A stretch of DNA of 64,000 bases, taken from positions 806,001-870,000 of the forward strand of contig CBDCYD010000016.1 in assembly GCA_965224045.1 (NCBI GenBank), in the 5' to 3' direction. This stretch comes from Tectiglobus sp965224045. Its GTDB lineage: Bacteria; Pseudomonadota; Alphaproteobacteria; Rhizobiales; Hyphomicrobiaceae. Below are positions 1 to 9,482 of this stretch, in pieces. The translations under genes and the position numbers were made by a program. Each line of letters begins with the position of its first letter. Positions within the stretch are counted from its first letter, which is position 1. The notes below the pieces were generated by a model, which ran no database searches, was not told the origin of the DNA, and saw only the letters and a program-made list of their open reading frames with translations.

Positions 1-498
1 TTTTCGGGCCTGCTTGGGGGCGGCATGTCATCACGTTTGTTCCAGGAAGTGCGCGAGAAGCGCGGACTCTGCTACACGATTTACTCGACCGCCTGGGGTT
101 TGAGCGACGGCGGCGTGTTTAGCGTGCATGCTGCGACCGGGCGAGAGATGGTTCAGCAACTCGTGCAGGTGACAGCGGAGGAATTACGAAAGTGTGCTAC
201 CGGTGAACTCAGCACGAAGGAGGTTGCGCGGGCCAAGGCACAATTGCGTGCCGGACTACTCATGAGCCTTGAGAGCTCGTCGGCGCGAGCAGAGCAGATG
301 GCTCGTCATTTGTTGTCGCTCGGGCGCCTGGTTGAGGTCGACGAGTTGATTGAGCGGGTCGATGCGGTCACGGCCGAAGGGCTCAGCCGGTTCGCTGCCC
401 GGCTGCTGGAGGTCGGCCGGCCCGCAGTCGCAGTTGTTGGGGCGGGCAGTCAGTCGCAGCGGCTCGCCGATACGGCTGGCCAAACGTTAGCCGCCTGA
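1..498 (+). CDS. M16 family zinc peptidase, C-terminal part (cut by window start)
   Basis: The frame is open from base 1, so the gene starts upstream of the window. About 165 residues remain, beginning FSGLLGGGMSSRLFQEVREK and continuing KRGLCYTIYST. This glycine-rich GGGMSSRLFQEVRE segment is typical of the second (non-catalytic) half of pitrilysin/mitochondrial-processing-peptidase-like M16 proteins. The HxxEH zinc motif would lie upstream and is not visible, so activity cannot be judged. In alphaproteobacteria this family is often encoded just before a RimJ-type acetyltransferase, as here; the next gene starts 15 bases downstream. Confidence 0.9.
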   Translation, partial: FSGLLGGGMSSRLFQEVREKRGLCYTIYSTAWGLSDGGVFSVHAATGREMVQQLVQVTAEELRKCATGELSTKEVARAKAQLRAGLLMSLESSSARAEQMARHLLSLGRLVEVDELIERVDAVTAEGLSRFAARLLEVGRPAVAVVGAGSQSQRLADTAGQTLAA

Positions 499-513
499 GA
501 GGACGTTTGCGCG

Positions 514-1119
514 ATGGCGTTTCTGCGGTCGACATTGGTAGCCGAAACCTTGCCGATGGTCCGGGACGGAAGCCTCTTGCTGCGTCCACCGCATGCAAAC
601 GACTATGGTCAATGGGCAGATCTGAGGGCGCGGAGCCGAGAGCATTTGCGGCCGTGGGAACCGGAGTGGGCGCGCGATGAACTGAGCCGGGCTGCGTTTC
701 GCCGACGCCTGCGGTTCTATCAAAAGGATCTGCGCGAAGAACAAGGTTATGCGTTCTTCATTTTTGACGTCGTCGACGGAACCCTGCTCGGCGGTCTGAC
801 GCTGTCGAATATTCGCCGTGGGGTGACGCAAGCTGCATCCATCGGTTATTGGACCGGGTTGCCGTACGTTGGCCAGGGTCACATGACACGGGCGGTCGGG
901 CTTGCAGCCGGGTTCGTCTTCAACACACTGCACCTGCATCGGTTGGAGGCAGCGTGTCTTGAAAGCAATGTCGGCTCGATCACGGTGCTGGAGCGGAACG
1001 GATTTCGGCGGGAAGGGTTGGCGCGCAAGTATCTCAAGATCAACGGCGTGTGGCAGGATCATCTGCTGTTCGGTCTCCTCGATGAAGACTACCGCCACGG
1101 CGAACGGTTTGCGATATGA
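514..1119 (+). CDS. GNAT N-acetyltransferase, RimJ-like
   Basis: 201 residues, the usual length for the RimJ/RimL branch of GNAT acetyltransferases, which transfer acetyl from acetyl-CoA to protein N-termini or other amines. Visible features are the N-terminal strand SLLLRPPHANDYGQWADLRA, the central IGYWTGLPYVGQGHMTRAV segment with the acetyl-CoA loop (GQGHMT), and LEAACLESNVGSITVLERNGF near the end, where the S/N-x-x-S-x-x-V-L-E-x-x-G-F signature is diagnostic. Its TGA overlaps the ATG of the following phosphodiesterase gene (ATGA), suggesting translational coupling. The real substrate is unknown. Confidence 0.9.
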   Translation: MAFLRSTLVAETLPMVRDGSLLLRPPHANDYGQWADLRARSREHLRPWEPEWARDELSRAAFRRRLRFYQKDLREEQGYAFFIFDVVDGTLLGGLTLSNIRRGVTQAASIGYWTGLPYVGQGHMTRAVGLAAGFVFNTLHLHRLEAACLESNVGSITVLERNGFRREGLARKYLKINGVWQDHLLFGLLDEDYRHGERFAI

Positions 1120-4100
1120 GGCCGGGTCTGACGACATTGGCGCTCGCTGCGCTCGCGATCGTGCTGGCAGTCCTGGCGAGTGAGCCGGCGGGCGCGCAGA
1201 CGCTCGAAGCGATCAAGCTCACCGGCAATGAAGAGCGCGTGCAAATTACACCCAATGCGCTGACGATTGATGGCCAGGGTGACAATCTAAGGGTTAATAC
1301 CGCGGCGGATGCCGATGGCGTGCGGCGATTGATGTCGGTTCGCGCCAAGACACGCGGCAGTAACCCGACATGGCTGGTCTTTGCGCTGCATAACAAGACC
1401 GAAAGGCCGATTACCAGGTGGCTGACCTCGGCGCGCTACGACATCATCGGTTCTGGCATCGTGTGGCCGGATCTCGATTCCGAACGGATACGTGCGCTGA
1501 CGCCGTCCGTTGGGTTCGTGCCGCAGAAGGTGGACAATGAACGCGCGGATATCTTTCGTGTGACGATTGATCCCGGGCAAACCGTGACCTACGTCGCCGA
1601 GCTGGCGACCAGCCGGGTTTCGCGGGTCTATCTGTGGCAGCCGCTCGCCTACGAGCTGCAGGTGCGGGACTGGCGGCTGTTCAACGGCATCATGCTCGGT
1701 ATCACGGGCTTGCTCGGGGTGTTTCTCACCGCCGTGTTCGCGGCCAATCACAAGGCGATTTTTCCGAGCGCAGCGCTGGTTGCGTGGTGCGTGCTCGGTT
1801 ATTTGTGTGTCGACTTCGGGTTCTGGCACAAACTCCTGCAGTTGCGCTCGGAGGACAACGCCGTTTACAGGGCGGCAACCGAGGCCGCCATGGCGGCCAG
1901 CCTGGCGATCTTCCTATATACGTTCCTGCGGCTTGGCTCGTGGCATGGTTTCGTGCGGATGCTGGCGCTGGTGTGGATCGTTGCAGCGCTGTCTTTGGTG
2001 TTTGTCGCCGTGTTGGACCCGCGGTTAGCATCGACATTCGCACGGCTTTCCTTTGCCGCCCTCGGAGCGGTTGGCGGGCTTCTGACGCTGTTTCTGGCTC
2101 TGCGTGGACAGGACCGGGCGCTGTCGTTGATACCGACGTGGATCTTGCTGCTTGTCTGGCTGTTCGGTGCGGCAAGCACGCTGACCGGCAAGCTGAACGG
2201 CGATCTCGTCGTCTCCAGCCTGGTCGCCGGGTTGACACTGATTGTCGTGCTGTTGGGTTTCACGGTGACGCAGTTCGCGTTCGGCACGATGGAGCCCATG
2301 TATGGCGCGGCGCCAAGTGAACAGAACTTGCGCTCGCTCGCGCTCGATGGTGCCGGCGCCGCGGTTTGGGACTGGCATGCGCGGCGTGAAGAGATCAAGG
2401 TGTCTCCGATTGTCGAAGCGACGCTCGGGCTCAGTCCCGGTGAGCTGTCGACAAAGGTCGAGGATTTCCTGAAATATCTGCATCCTGCCGACCAAGATCG
2501 GTTCCGCGTGCTGTTGTGGTCGGTGCAGGAGCGTGGCGAAGGTCTGCTCAGGACGGATTTCCGGCTGCGGCACGCGGACAACTCCTACCGATGGTTCGAC
2601 CTCGAAGCTGCCAGTGTTCCAACGGCGGACCGGCGATCGCTCCGGTGTGTCGGGCTGATCCGAGATGTGACCGATGCGAAACGTGCGCACGTGCGGCTGC
2701 TGCACGATGCCGTGCATGACAACCTGACAGGACTGCCCAATCGGGAATTGTTCCTTGACCGGCTGCAGGTGGCGATCGAGCGGGCCGAGCGCGACCCGGG
2801 AATTCGCCCGAAGGTCATCTACGTCGATATCGACAAGTTCAAGAGCGTGAACGCCAGCTACGGTCTGATCGTCGGTGACAGCCTGCTGCTGACATTGTCG
2901 AAGAAGCTGGCAACCCACTTGGAACCCGGTGACACGCTGGCGCGTGTCGACGGCGATCAGTTCGCGATTCTCACACTCGCGGATCGCGACACGCAAGACC
3001 TGATGCAGCTGGCCGGCCAGATGGGCCGCACGATCCGCACGCCGATCCGGATCGCGGGGCATGATGTGGTGCTGACCGGTTCGATCGGCGTGGCAATTTA
3101 CGATGGCCAGGTTGCGGTCGATGACGAAGGTGATGCGCTGCTCAAGGAGGCCGAGATCGCGATGTACCGCGCGAAGCGGCGCGGGGCAGATCAAATCGAG
3201 CTCTTCCGGCCGGAAATGCGCAGCCAGCCCGATGACCGGGTGACGATTGAAAGCGAGTTGCGCCAGGCCATGGAGCGCAAGCAGCTCAAAGTCCTGTTCC
3301 AGCCGATTATTCATCTGCCGCGGGAGGAACTCGCGGGCTTCGAGGCGTTGGTCAGATGGGAGCATCCCAAGCGCGGGTTGCTCAATCCGAGCGATTTCAT
3401 ACCCGTTGCCGAAGAGAGCGACCTCATTGTCAAACTCGGCAGTTATGTGCTGATGCGCGCGACGGAACAGGCCGCCCGTTGGCAGCGCGAACTGCCGCGC
3501 TCAACAAATCCGTTGTTCGTCAGTGTCAACGTGTCGAGCCGGCAGTTGTTCCGGCAGGATCTGATTCAGGAGATCCGCCATATAGCCGGACGGGGCATCG
3601 TGCCCGATGGCGTCTTGCGCCTGGAAGTCACCGAAACGCTGGTGATGGAAAACCCGGAGCAGGCAACCGAGATGCTCGAGATGCTGAAGCGAGCGGGTGC
3701 GCGATTGGCGCTCGACGATTTCGGTTCGGGCTATTCGTCGTTGACCTATCTCCAGAGATTCCCGATCGACACGATCAAGATCGACCGCGACCTGATCATG
3801 GCGAGCGGTGGCTCTGAAGCGGGCATGGCGATCGTGCGATCGATCGTGGCGTTGGCGCACGAGTTGGGCAAGCAGGTCGTGGCGGAGGGTGTCGAGTTCT
3901 CGGATGATGCTGGCTTCCTGCGCTCGATCGGTTGCGAGTACGCCCAGGGGTTTTACTACGGCGAGCCCATGAGCGAGCGGCAGGTGTCGGAGTTGCTCAA
4001 AATCGTGCGCAAGTCCGAACGCAAGCTGCACCGGCGTGGCTTCTTCCGCACCAAACCGGCCCCAGAGCGACCGCCGCCTATGGAACGTTCGCCGGACGAA

Positions 4101-5009
4101 CAGGCGGTCGATGCCCGCGATCCATCCGCGGCACGGGGTTCCGGCAGCGTTGCGGCCAATAGTCAGCAGCCGGCGCGAAGCGGGCGGTCGATGCCGCCGC
4201 CGCCCGGCGACCCCGGACGCCAGCCGGCCAATGGTGCGGCACCCGACAAGGCACGTGACGAGAAATCGCAGGCGCCGCAATTTCGCTCACCCGCGATGCG
4301 CACCAGGCGGCGCGGCGCAGAGCAAGCAGCCATGGATCCCCGCCCGCAGGGTGATCGGCCTTCGGATCCGACCGCCCATAGAGAAAGGGGGCAGATCCAG
4401 CCGCAGCGGCCGCCTCCCGCTCGGGCGCGCCAGCAGGGAACCGGCGAACCGCGCCCGAAGCCGCCGCCGATGCAGCCGATGCCGCCACCGGTCGAGCCGC
4501 CACGGACGGTGCCGGGTGGTAAGCCCCAGGCTCGGAGTTCGGAGGCCATGTCGGTCCCGGAAAAACCACCAGCGCGGCTGAAGGACCGTACGGCGCCGTC
4601 CGGACCGCCGCCCGTGCCCGGCAATGGTGGAAGGCCACCGCTACCGCATACGCTTGCGACGCGCGGTGCGACGGGTGGCGCCGCGCCGCCGACGTTGCCG
4701 CATCAACACTCCGGCCGGGAGGGTCCACCGGCCCTGCCGCCGGCAACGCAGCGAGCTCTGCCACCGCCGCTCAATACGGCGACGCCCAACCGAACGGGCG
4801 GGAGCGGCCATGACCAGGTCGCATCGGGCGGCAATGGCAACGGTGCCGCGCGACGGCCGATGGTGTCGCTGCCTGACCTGTCCAAATTGCCGCCCGGCAT
4901 TGCGGCAAGCCTCGGTCGGCTTGCCGGGATGAGTGAAAGTGAAATCGATGAAGTAACTGGCGGTGCGGCCAAGCGCCGACGCAGCCCGCAGGGCGGCGAG
5001 GAAACTTAG
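1116..5009 (+). CDS. Membrane GGDEF-EAL protein, probable c-di-GMP phosphodiesterase with proline-rich tail
   Basis: 1297 residues. In order: signal peptide (about 1-28, ending AGAQ), extracytoplasmic sensor region (30-185), about seven membrane segments (190-395), PAS domain (about 415-530), GGDEF domain (540-700), EAL domain (715-965) and a 320-residue Pro/Arg/Gly-rich tail (from about 975). The GGDEF signature reads DGDQF (residue about 612), losing the catalytic Glu, so cyclase activity is doubtful. The EAL domain keeps FEALVRWEHP, NVSSRQL, the ETLVMEN strand, LALDDFGSGYSSL, IDTIKIDRD and AEGVE, so c-di-GMP hydrolysis is expected. The membrane part resembles 7TM-DISM sensors. The start overlaps the upstream stop. 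Confidence 0.9.
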   Translation: MRPGLTTLALAALAIVLAVLASEPAGAQTLEAIKLTGNEERVQITPNALTIDGQGDNLRVNTAADADGVRRLMSVRAKTRGSNPTWLVFALHNKTERPITRWLTSARYDIIGSGIVWPDLDSERIRALTPSVGFVPQKVDNERADIFRVTIDPGQTVTYVAELATSRVSRVYLWQPLAYELQVRDWRLFNGIMLGITGLLGVFLTAVFAANHKAIFPSAALVAWCVLGYLCVDFGFWHKLLQLRSEDNAVYRAATEAAMAASLAIFLYTFLRLGSWHGFVRMLALVWIVAALSLVFVAVLDPRLASTFARLSFAALGAVGGLLTLFLALRGQDRALSLIPTWILLLVWLFGAASTLTGKLNGDLVVSSLVAGLTLIVVLLGFTVTQFAFGTMEPMYGAAPSEQNLRSLALDGAGAAVWDWHARREEIKVSPIVEATLGLSPGELSTKVEDFLKYLHPADQDRFRVLLWSVQERGEGLLRTDFRLRHADNSYRWFDLEAASVPTADRRSLRCVGLIRDVTDAKRAHVRLLHDAVHDNLTGLPNRELFLDRLQVAIERAERDPGIRPKVIYVDIDKFKSVNASYGLIVGDSLLLTLSKKLATHLEPGDTLARVDGDQFAILTLADRDTQDLMQLAGQMGRTIRTPIRIAGHDVVLTGSIGVAIYDGQVAVDDEGDALLKEAEIAMYRAKRRGADQIELFRPEMRSQPDDRVTIESELRQAMERKQLKVLFQPIIHLPREELAGFEALVRWEHPKRGLLNPSDFIPVAEESDLIVKLGSYVLMRATEQAARWQRELPRSTNPLFVSVNVSSRQLFRQDLIQEIRHIAGRGIVPDGVLRLEVTETLVMENPEQATEMLEMLKRAGARLALDDFGSGYSSLTYLQRFPIDTIKIDRDLIMASGGSEAGMAIVRSIVALAHELGKQVVAEGVEFSDDAGFLRSIGCEYAQGFYYGEPMSERQVSELLKIVRKSERKLHRRGFFRTKPAPERPPPMERSPDEQAVDARDPSAARGSGSVAANSQQPARSGRSMPPPPGDPGRQPANGAAPDKARDEKSQAPQFRSPAMRTRRRGAEQAAMDPRPQGDRPSDPTAHRERGQIQPQRPPPARARQQGTGEPRPKPPPMQPMPPPVEPPRTVPGGKPQARSSEAMSVPEKPPARLKDRTAPSGPPPVPGNGGRPPLPHTLATRGATGGAAPPTLPHQHSGREGPPALPPATQRALPPPLNTATPNRTGGSGHDQVASGGNGNGAARRPMVSLPDLSKLPPGIAASLGRLAGMSESEIDEVTGGAAKRRRSPQGGEET

Positions 5010-5017
5010 AGTATCGT

Positions 5018-5038
5018 CATCGCAAGCCGTGTGCGATG
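5018..5038. terminator. Small hairpin between convergent genes
   Basis: CATCGCA and TGCGATG flank a 7-base loop in the 56-base gap between the convergent phosphodiesterase and yqgE genes. The position suits a terminator for either strand, but there is no T-run on either side, so this is a weak call. Confidence 0.3.
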
Positions 5039-5065
5039 CGGTCATTGAAGACAGTGTGTCGGGCC

Positions 5066-5680
5066 CTAGGCGTGGCCTGCATCACCTACGAGATGTGAAG
5101 ATCTGATACCGAGTTTCAGCAATGCGCGCTCGTATTTTGTGTCGTGCTCGTCATCGAAAATCAGATCCGGGTCGGACGGGCAGTTCAGCCAACCGTTGTC
5201 GGCGAACTCATCCTCCAGTTGGCCAGGTGCCCAGCCCGAGTAACCGAGCGCCAGCAAGGCGCGGTCAGGACCCTTGCCGTCCAATATGGCTTTGAGGATG
5301 TCTATAGTCGAGGTCAGGCATACGTCGGCACGGACGCGGACCGAGGACGAGCTGATGTAATAGTCCGGGCTGTGCAGGACAAACCCGCGGCCGGTCGAAA
5401 CCGGTCCGCCAATATGGACCGTGCGATTCGAGATGCCGCACGGTGCGTTGGTGGCATAGCCTTCGTCAACGAGTTCGAGCTGTTCGAGAAGAGAGGGGAA
5501 CGTCACGTTTTGTGCGGGCAGATTAACGATCAGGCCCATTGCGCCTTCGTCAGAATGGGCACACAAGAACACGACCGATCGCGCAAAGCATCCTTCCGAG
5601 ATCGACGGCATGGCAATCAGGAATTGCCCCTCCATGTTGCCACCGAGTTCGGATACGACGGGTCGAGACGAACTAGTCAT
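5066..5680 (-). CDS. yqgE: YqgE/AlgH family protein (UPF0301)
   Basis: 204 residues, normal length for the family. Recognised by the N-terminal block GGNMEGQFLIAMPSI, then RSVVFLCAHSDEGAMGLIVN, the IGGPVSTGRGFVLHS segment and LALGYSGWAPGQLEDE. The family is widespread and of uncertain biochemical role; AlgH in Pseudomonas was linked to alginate regulation. It is transcribed divergently from the DsbD-like gene; the spacer between the two start codons is about 150 bases. Confidence 0.93.
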   Translation of the reverse strand: MTSSSRPVVSELGGNMEGQFLIAMPSISEGCFARSVVFLCAHSDEGAMGLIVNLPAQNVTFPSLLEQLELVDEGYATNAPCGISNRTVHIGGPVSTGRGFVLHSPDYYISSSSVRVRADVCLTSTIDILKAILDGKGPDRALLALGYSGWAPGQLEDEFADNGWLNCPSDPDLIFDDEHDTKYERALLKLGIRSSHLVGDAGHA

Positions 5681-5829
5681 GTCCGAGAGAGTAACTGCAC
5701 CGTGATAGAGATGTGAAGGGCTGAATGCACTGTCGTGGCGTTGTTTGTGTCTTATGTCTGCTAGAGAATAATCGCGTCAGACGGTTTGGCCCAGTTGCCG
5801 ACGCGACGACCCAGGACGGGAGAACGCCT

Positions 5830-6684
5830 GTGAAGATCAGGTCCATACTTTTCGGATTGATCGGGATCTGCCTGTTTGGCGGTGGCACCGCAGCAGCAGG
5901 CCTTGCCACAGATTGGTCCGTCGGTCACAAGTCGAAAGCGCGCCTCATTGTTGGCGCCATGCCTGCAAATGACGGCGGCAAGGTGCTTTATGCGGGTGTC
6001 GAGATCAAGCTCGCTCCGGACTGGAAGACCTATTGGCGCCATCCGGGCGATGCCGGCGGGGTGCCGCCGTATCTCAATTGGTCGAAGTCGGAGAACCTTG
6101 GCAAGGCCGAGATCGAATTTCCGGTGCCGCTCCGTTTCAAGGATGCCACGGGGGATGCCATTGGCTACAAGAAAGAGGTGGTATTTCCGATCCGGATCCG
6201 TGCGGCCGAAGCAGGCCGGCCGTTGGGGCTGGCACTTGATTTCCAGTATGGTGTGTGCCGTGAGATCTGCATCCCGGCGCAAGCGCGTCTGGCGCTGATG
6301 ATCAACCCCGAGGAGGTCCGCAGTATGCCGCCGCAACTGGCGGAGGCAATCGCGCGCGTTCCCGTGGCGGCAGATGCAAAGGGGGCCTCGCATCCGCGGC
6401 TTGCCAAAATGCAGGCGCGACTGGACGGGGCGCAACCCGAAATCATCTTCGATGTCGCCTATCCCGGCGACAGCGCTGGCGATGTGGATCTCTTTCTCGA
6501 AGCCGAGGGTGAGGCCTATCTGCCGATGACGCGACGGATTGCTGTCTCGCAACCCGGTGTCGTGCGATTTCGGGTCGATTTGGGAGATGGGGTTGACGTG
6601 AAACAGCTCAGGGGACGCAAGCTGCGGCTGACGCTTGCCACGGCCACGGGCGGGCGCGAGGCAATCGCACGCTTGCCGGACTGA
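5830..6684 (+). CDS. Secreted DsbD-alpha-like domain protein
   Basis: 284 residues from GTG 5830. An in-frame ATG exists at 5725, but GTG 5830 has GGGAG about 8 bases upstream and gives a proper signal peptide (KIRSILFGLIGICLFGG, cleavage near TAAAG). The mature part contains LAPDWKTYWRHPGDAGGVPP and the cysteine pair in YGVCREICIPAQARL, which match the N-terminal periplasmic domain of thiol:disulfide interchange protein DsbD. No transmembrane or thioredoxin domain follows, so it is a stand-alone alpha domain. It probably accepts or passes electrons in periplasmic thiol exchange; its partner is not in the window. Confidence 0.85.
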   Translation: MKIRSILFGLIGICLFGGGTAAAGLATDWSVGHKSKARLIVGAMPANDGGKVLYAGVEIKLAPDWKTYWRHPGDAGGVPPYLNWSKSENLGKAEIEFPVPLRFKDATGDAIGYKKEVVFPIRIRAAEAGRPLGLALDFQYGVCREICIPAQARLALMINPEEVRSMPPQLAEAIARVPVAADAKGASHPRLAKMQARLDGAQPEIIFDVAYPGDSAGDVDLFLEAEGEAYLPMTRRIAVSQPGVVRFRVDLGDGVDVKQLRGRKLRLTLATATGGREAIARLPD

Positions 6685-6851
6685 GCAGTCGATGCGACCG
6701 CACACGCGTTTCAGATTGCAGCATCTCGGTGGGGATGGTCCGCTGCAACTTCGTCCATTCCAATTGCCCTGAGGTTGGATTAGTTTGCCAGCAACGGTGG
6801 TCGTCTGTTCCGCCGTCTCCAGCGCATAGTTGATGAGAAAGGACAACCCGT

Positions 6852-7337
6852 ATGGCAATCCAGGTTGGCGAAAAGCTTCCCGAGACGACGTTTACGGTGA
6901 TGGGCAGCGAAGGGCCTGAGCAGAAATCGACGGCGGACGTGTTTGGCGGCAGGAAGGTAGTGTTGTTCGCAGTGCCGGGTGCATTCACACCGACCTGTCA
7001 CAAGGGCCACATGCCGGGCTTTGTGCAGCGATGCGATGAAATCAAGGGCAAAGGCGTCGATGCGATCGCCTGCACGTCGGTGAACGATACGTTTGTCATG
7101 GATGCGTGGGCAAAGGAGAGCGGGGCGGCCGGCAAGATCGACATGCTCGCTGATGGCAGCGCCGATTTTGCAAAGAAGCTCGGACTTGAGATTGACCTGA
7201 CGGAGCGTGGTCTGGGCGTGCGCTCCAAGCGCTATTCGATGTTGGTCGAGGATGGTGTCGTCAAGGTCCTCAACGTCGAAGAGGCTCCGCCCAACCATGA
7301 CGTGTCCAGCGCGGCGACGATGCTGACGCAGCTCTGA
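6852..7337 (+). CDS. Peroxiredoxin, Prx5 type
   Basis: 161 residues. Contains FAVPGAFTPTCHKGHMPGF with the peroxidatic cysteine in the PGAFTPTC motif characteristic of the Prx5 (glutaredoxin/GSH-dependent) class, followed by IACTSVNDTFVMDAWAK. It reduces hydrogen peroxide and alkyl hydroperoxides in the cytoplasm using thiols. A purine-rich GAGAAAGGA lies upstream of the ATG. It stands alone between the DsbD-like gene and the VCBS gene; there is no fused glutaredoxin domain. Confidence 0.95.
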   Translation: MAIQVGEKLPETTFTVMGSEGPEQKSTADVFGGRKVVLFAVPGAFTPTCHKGHMPGFVQRCDEIKGKGVDAIACTSVNDTFVMDAWAKESGAAGKIDMLADGSADFAKKLGLEIDLTERGLGVRSKRYSMLVEDGVVKVLNVEEAPPNHDVSSAATMLTQL

Positions 7338-7353
7338 TGGGCAGCGGTCCTGA

Positions 7354-8382
7354 ATGAACTGTGATCAATGTCTGACCTATCGTGCCCCGCGCGGCCGGAG
7401 CCGGGTGGGGTGCGCTGGGGATCGTGAACAAAAATTCAGGCTGCTGCAGCCCACCGGAAGGCTGGCGTGGCTGACGTTCATCTGCGTGTTTTCGACCATC
7501 TTGTCGACGCTGCCGTTGCGCGCAGGTGACGGTTGGACCGTACGCCGGATCGAGGCTGCGACGGTTCCGGCCGAGATTGTGAAGGAGCAGCGGGCACTTT
7601 CTTCGGGCGGCCTGCCCGATGGTCTGGTCGCAACGTTTGGTGGCGACGGTGATCTTCGCGCTGCATGGTATGGTGCGCCGACGCGGCGATACGGGCATGC
7701 AGTTCTCGGTGACGGGGTCGAGGCCGGAGCACTCGTGGTTCGCACCAAAAGTGGCCGGTTGCGCTCGCTTGTCCTCGACAAGACTCAGGTCTTCGAAGAT
7801 CGCTATCCGCGGTTGGCGGATCTCGATGGTGATGGTCGGATCGAAGTGATTACGATTCGCTCGTCGCTGACCGAGGGCGCCTCTGTCGCCGTCTATGGAC
7901 TGGTTGGCGGTGCGCTGCGGCAGCTGGCGGCAACCCCCTTTATCGGGCGTGCCAATCGTTGGCTCAATATTGCCGGGGTTGCGGATTTCGCAGGCATGGG
8001 CGGCAAGCAGATCGCCTTTGTCGAGACGCCGCACATTGGCGGGACGCTTTATCTGGTTGCTCTGAAGGATGGACGCCTGGTCCGGATTGCGCGCCTTGGC
8101 GGATTTTCAAACCACGTGATCGGCGCGCGCGAGATGCGGCTTTCTGCAATCACCGATATCAATGGTGACGGCCGGCCCGATCTGGTGCTGCCGTCTGCCG
8201 ACCGTAGGGCGTTGCGTATGATCGGACTGGTTGGCGGAAAGTTTGTCGAACTGGCCCGCGTTGCGTTGCCGGGGCGGATCGACCGTGCGATCAGGATCGA
8301 TGTTCGTGGCGGTGAGCGCATCATTACCGTCGGCCTCGGTGATGGGCGCGTCTTTGCTATTTCGCGCCTTTCGTTGCATTGA
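7354..8382 (+). CDS. Secreted FG-GAP/VCBS-repeat protein
   Basis: 342 residues. After a hydrophobic segment (about residues 37-55, LAWLTFICVFSTILS) the protein is built of beta-propeller-like repeats carrying calcium-loop motifs DLDGDGRIEVI (about 150) and DINGDGRPDLVLP (about 268). Such repeats form extracellular or periplasmic propellers. The N-terminal 36 residues before the hydrophobic stretch are unusually long, so the true start may be GTG 7405. Its end lies about 100 bases before the probable start of the dipeptidase, so it may be first in that operon. Function unknown. Confidence 0.75.
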   Translation: MNCDQCLTYRAPRGRSRVGCAGDREQKFRLLQPTGRLAWLTFICVFSTILSTLPLRAGDGWTVRRIEAATVPAEIVKEQRALSSGGLPDGLVATFGGDGDLRAAWYGAPTRRYGHAVLGDGVEAGALVVRTKSGRLRSLVLDKTQVFEDRYPRLADLDGDGRIEVITIRSSLTEGASVAVYGLVGGALRQLAATPFIGRANRWLNIAGVADFAGMGGKQIAFVETPHIGGTLYLVALKDGRLVRIARLGGFSNHVIGAREMRLSAITDINGDGRPDLVLPSADRRALRMIGLVGGKFVELARVALPGRIDRAIRIDVRGGERIITVGLGDGRVFAISRLSLH

Positions 8383-8489
8383 ATCTCTTGAGCTTGGCGC
8401 CCGGCCGGCGCAAGCTTCGCCGGCCGTCGGCACGGTCGCGTCGGCAACGGGCGCACAGTTTGGTGTTGAATCAGCAGGGAGCAACTCTC

Positions 8490-9482
8490 GTGAGTGAAGC
8501 GTCCGTGTCTCCGGTTGTGGATTGCCTGCAATACGCCAAATGGTCGGAAAAGATCTTCCGAGAGATGAGAGCCGGTGGCGTTCATGCGGTGCATGTGACC
8601 ATCGCCTATCATGAGACGTTCCGGGAAACGGTCCTCAACATCGCGCAGTGGAATCGCTGGTTCGAGCAGTACGATGATCTCATCTTCATGGGGCGCTCGG
8701 GCGACGATATCCGCCGCGCTGCAAACGACAACCGCACTGCAATCTTCTTCGGTTTCCAGAACCCGTCCGCCATCGAAGACGATATCGGATTGATCGAGGT
8801 CTGCCATACCCTTGGCGTGCGGTTCATGCAGCTCAGCTACAATAACCAATCGCTGCTTGCGACCGGCTGCTATGAGGCAGAGGACCCCGGGATCACGCGG
8901 TTTGGCCGTCAGGCGATTGCCGAGATGAACCGTGTCGGCATGGTCATCGACATGAGTCACTCGGCGGATCGATCGACACTCGAGGCGATAGAGATTTCAA
9001 CGCGTCCGATCGCCATCACGCATGCCAATCCGCACTGGTGGTACCCAGCGCTACGAAACAAGTCCGACAGCGTGCTCAAGGCCCTGACGGAGAGCGGTGG
9101 CATGCTCGGCTTTTCCCTTTACCCGCACCATCTTAAGGATGCTTCACGGTGTACGCTCGAGAGCTTTTGCAGAATGATTGCCGAGGCGGCCGAGCGCTAT
9201 GGTGTCGCGCACCTCGGGATCGGTTCGGACTTGTGCCAGGACCAGCCGGACAGCATCGTAACGTGGATGCGCAACGGGCGTTGGGCAAAGGCCGTCGACT
9301 ATGGTGAGGGTTCGGCCGATAATCCGGGATTTCCGGCGCAGCCGGACTGGTTCGAGGGCAATCTCGACTTTGGGAACATTGCGCGCGGGCTCGCTGATGT
9401 CGGTTTCGGCAAGGAGGATGTTGCAGCGATCATGGGCGGCAACTGGCTGCGGTTCTACGATCAGTCATTCGGGCCCGCATGA
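8490..9482 (+). CDS. Membrane-dipeptidase family (peptidase M19) protein
   Basis: 330 residues from GTG 8490, which has CAGGGAG just upstream; an ATG at 8379 would add a basic, non-conserved extension. The text VVDCLQYAKWSEKIFREMRAGG, HVTIAYHE, LGVRFMQLSYNN and VIDMSHSADRSTLEAIEIS fits the M19 zinc-dipeptidase fold. From memory, this subtype resembles the dipeptidase encoded beside dgcAB in the Pseudomonas glycine-betaine catabolic cluster. Here it lies about 2.7 kb before a betaine-type ABC importer. The stop overlaps the next ATG (ATGA), implying coupled translation. The substrate is unknown; it may not be a peptide. Confidence 0.85.
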   Translation: MSEASVSPVVDCLQYAKWSEKIFREMRAGGVHAVHVTIAYHETFRETVLNIAQWNRWFEQYDDLIFMGRSGDDIRRAANDNRTAIFFGFQNPSAIEDDIGLIEVCHTLGVRFMQLSYNNQSLLATGCYEAEDPGITRFGRQAIAEMNRVGMVIDMSHSADRSTLEAIEISTRPIAITHANPHWWYPALRNKSDSVLKALTESGGMLGFSLYPHHLKDASRCTLESFCRMIAEAAERYGVAHLGIGSDLCQDQPDSIVTWMRNGRWAKAVDYGEGSADNPGFPAQPDWFEGNLDFGNIARGLADVGFGKEDVAAIMGGNWLRFYDQSFGPA

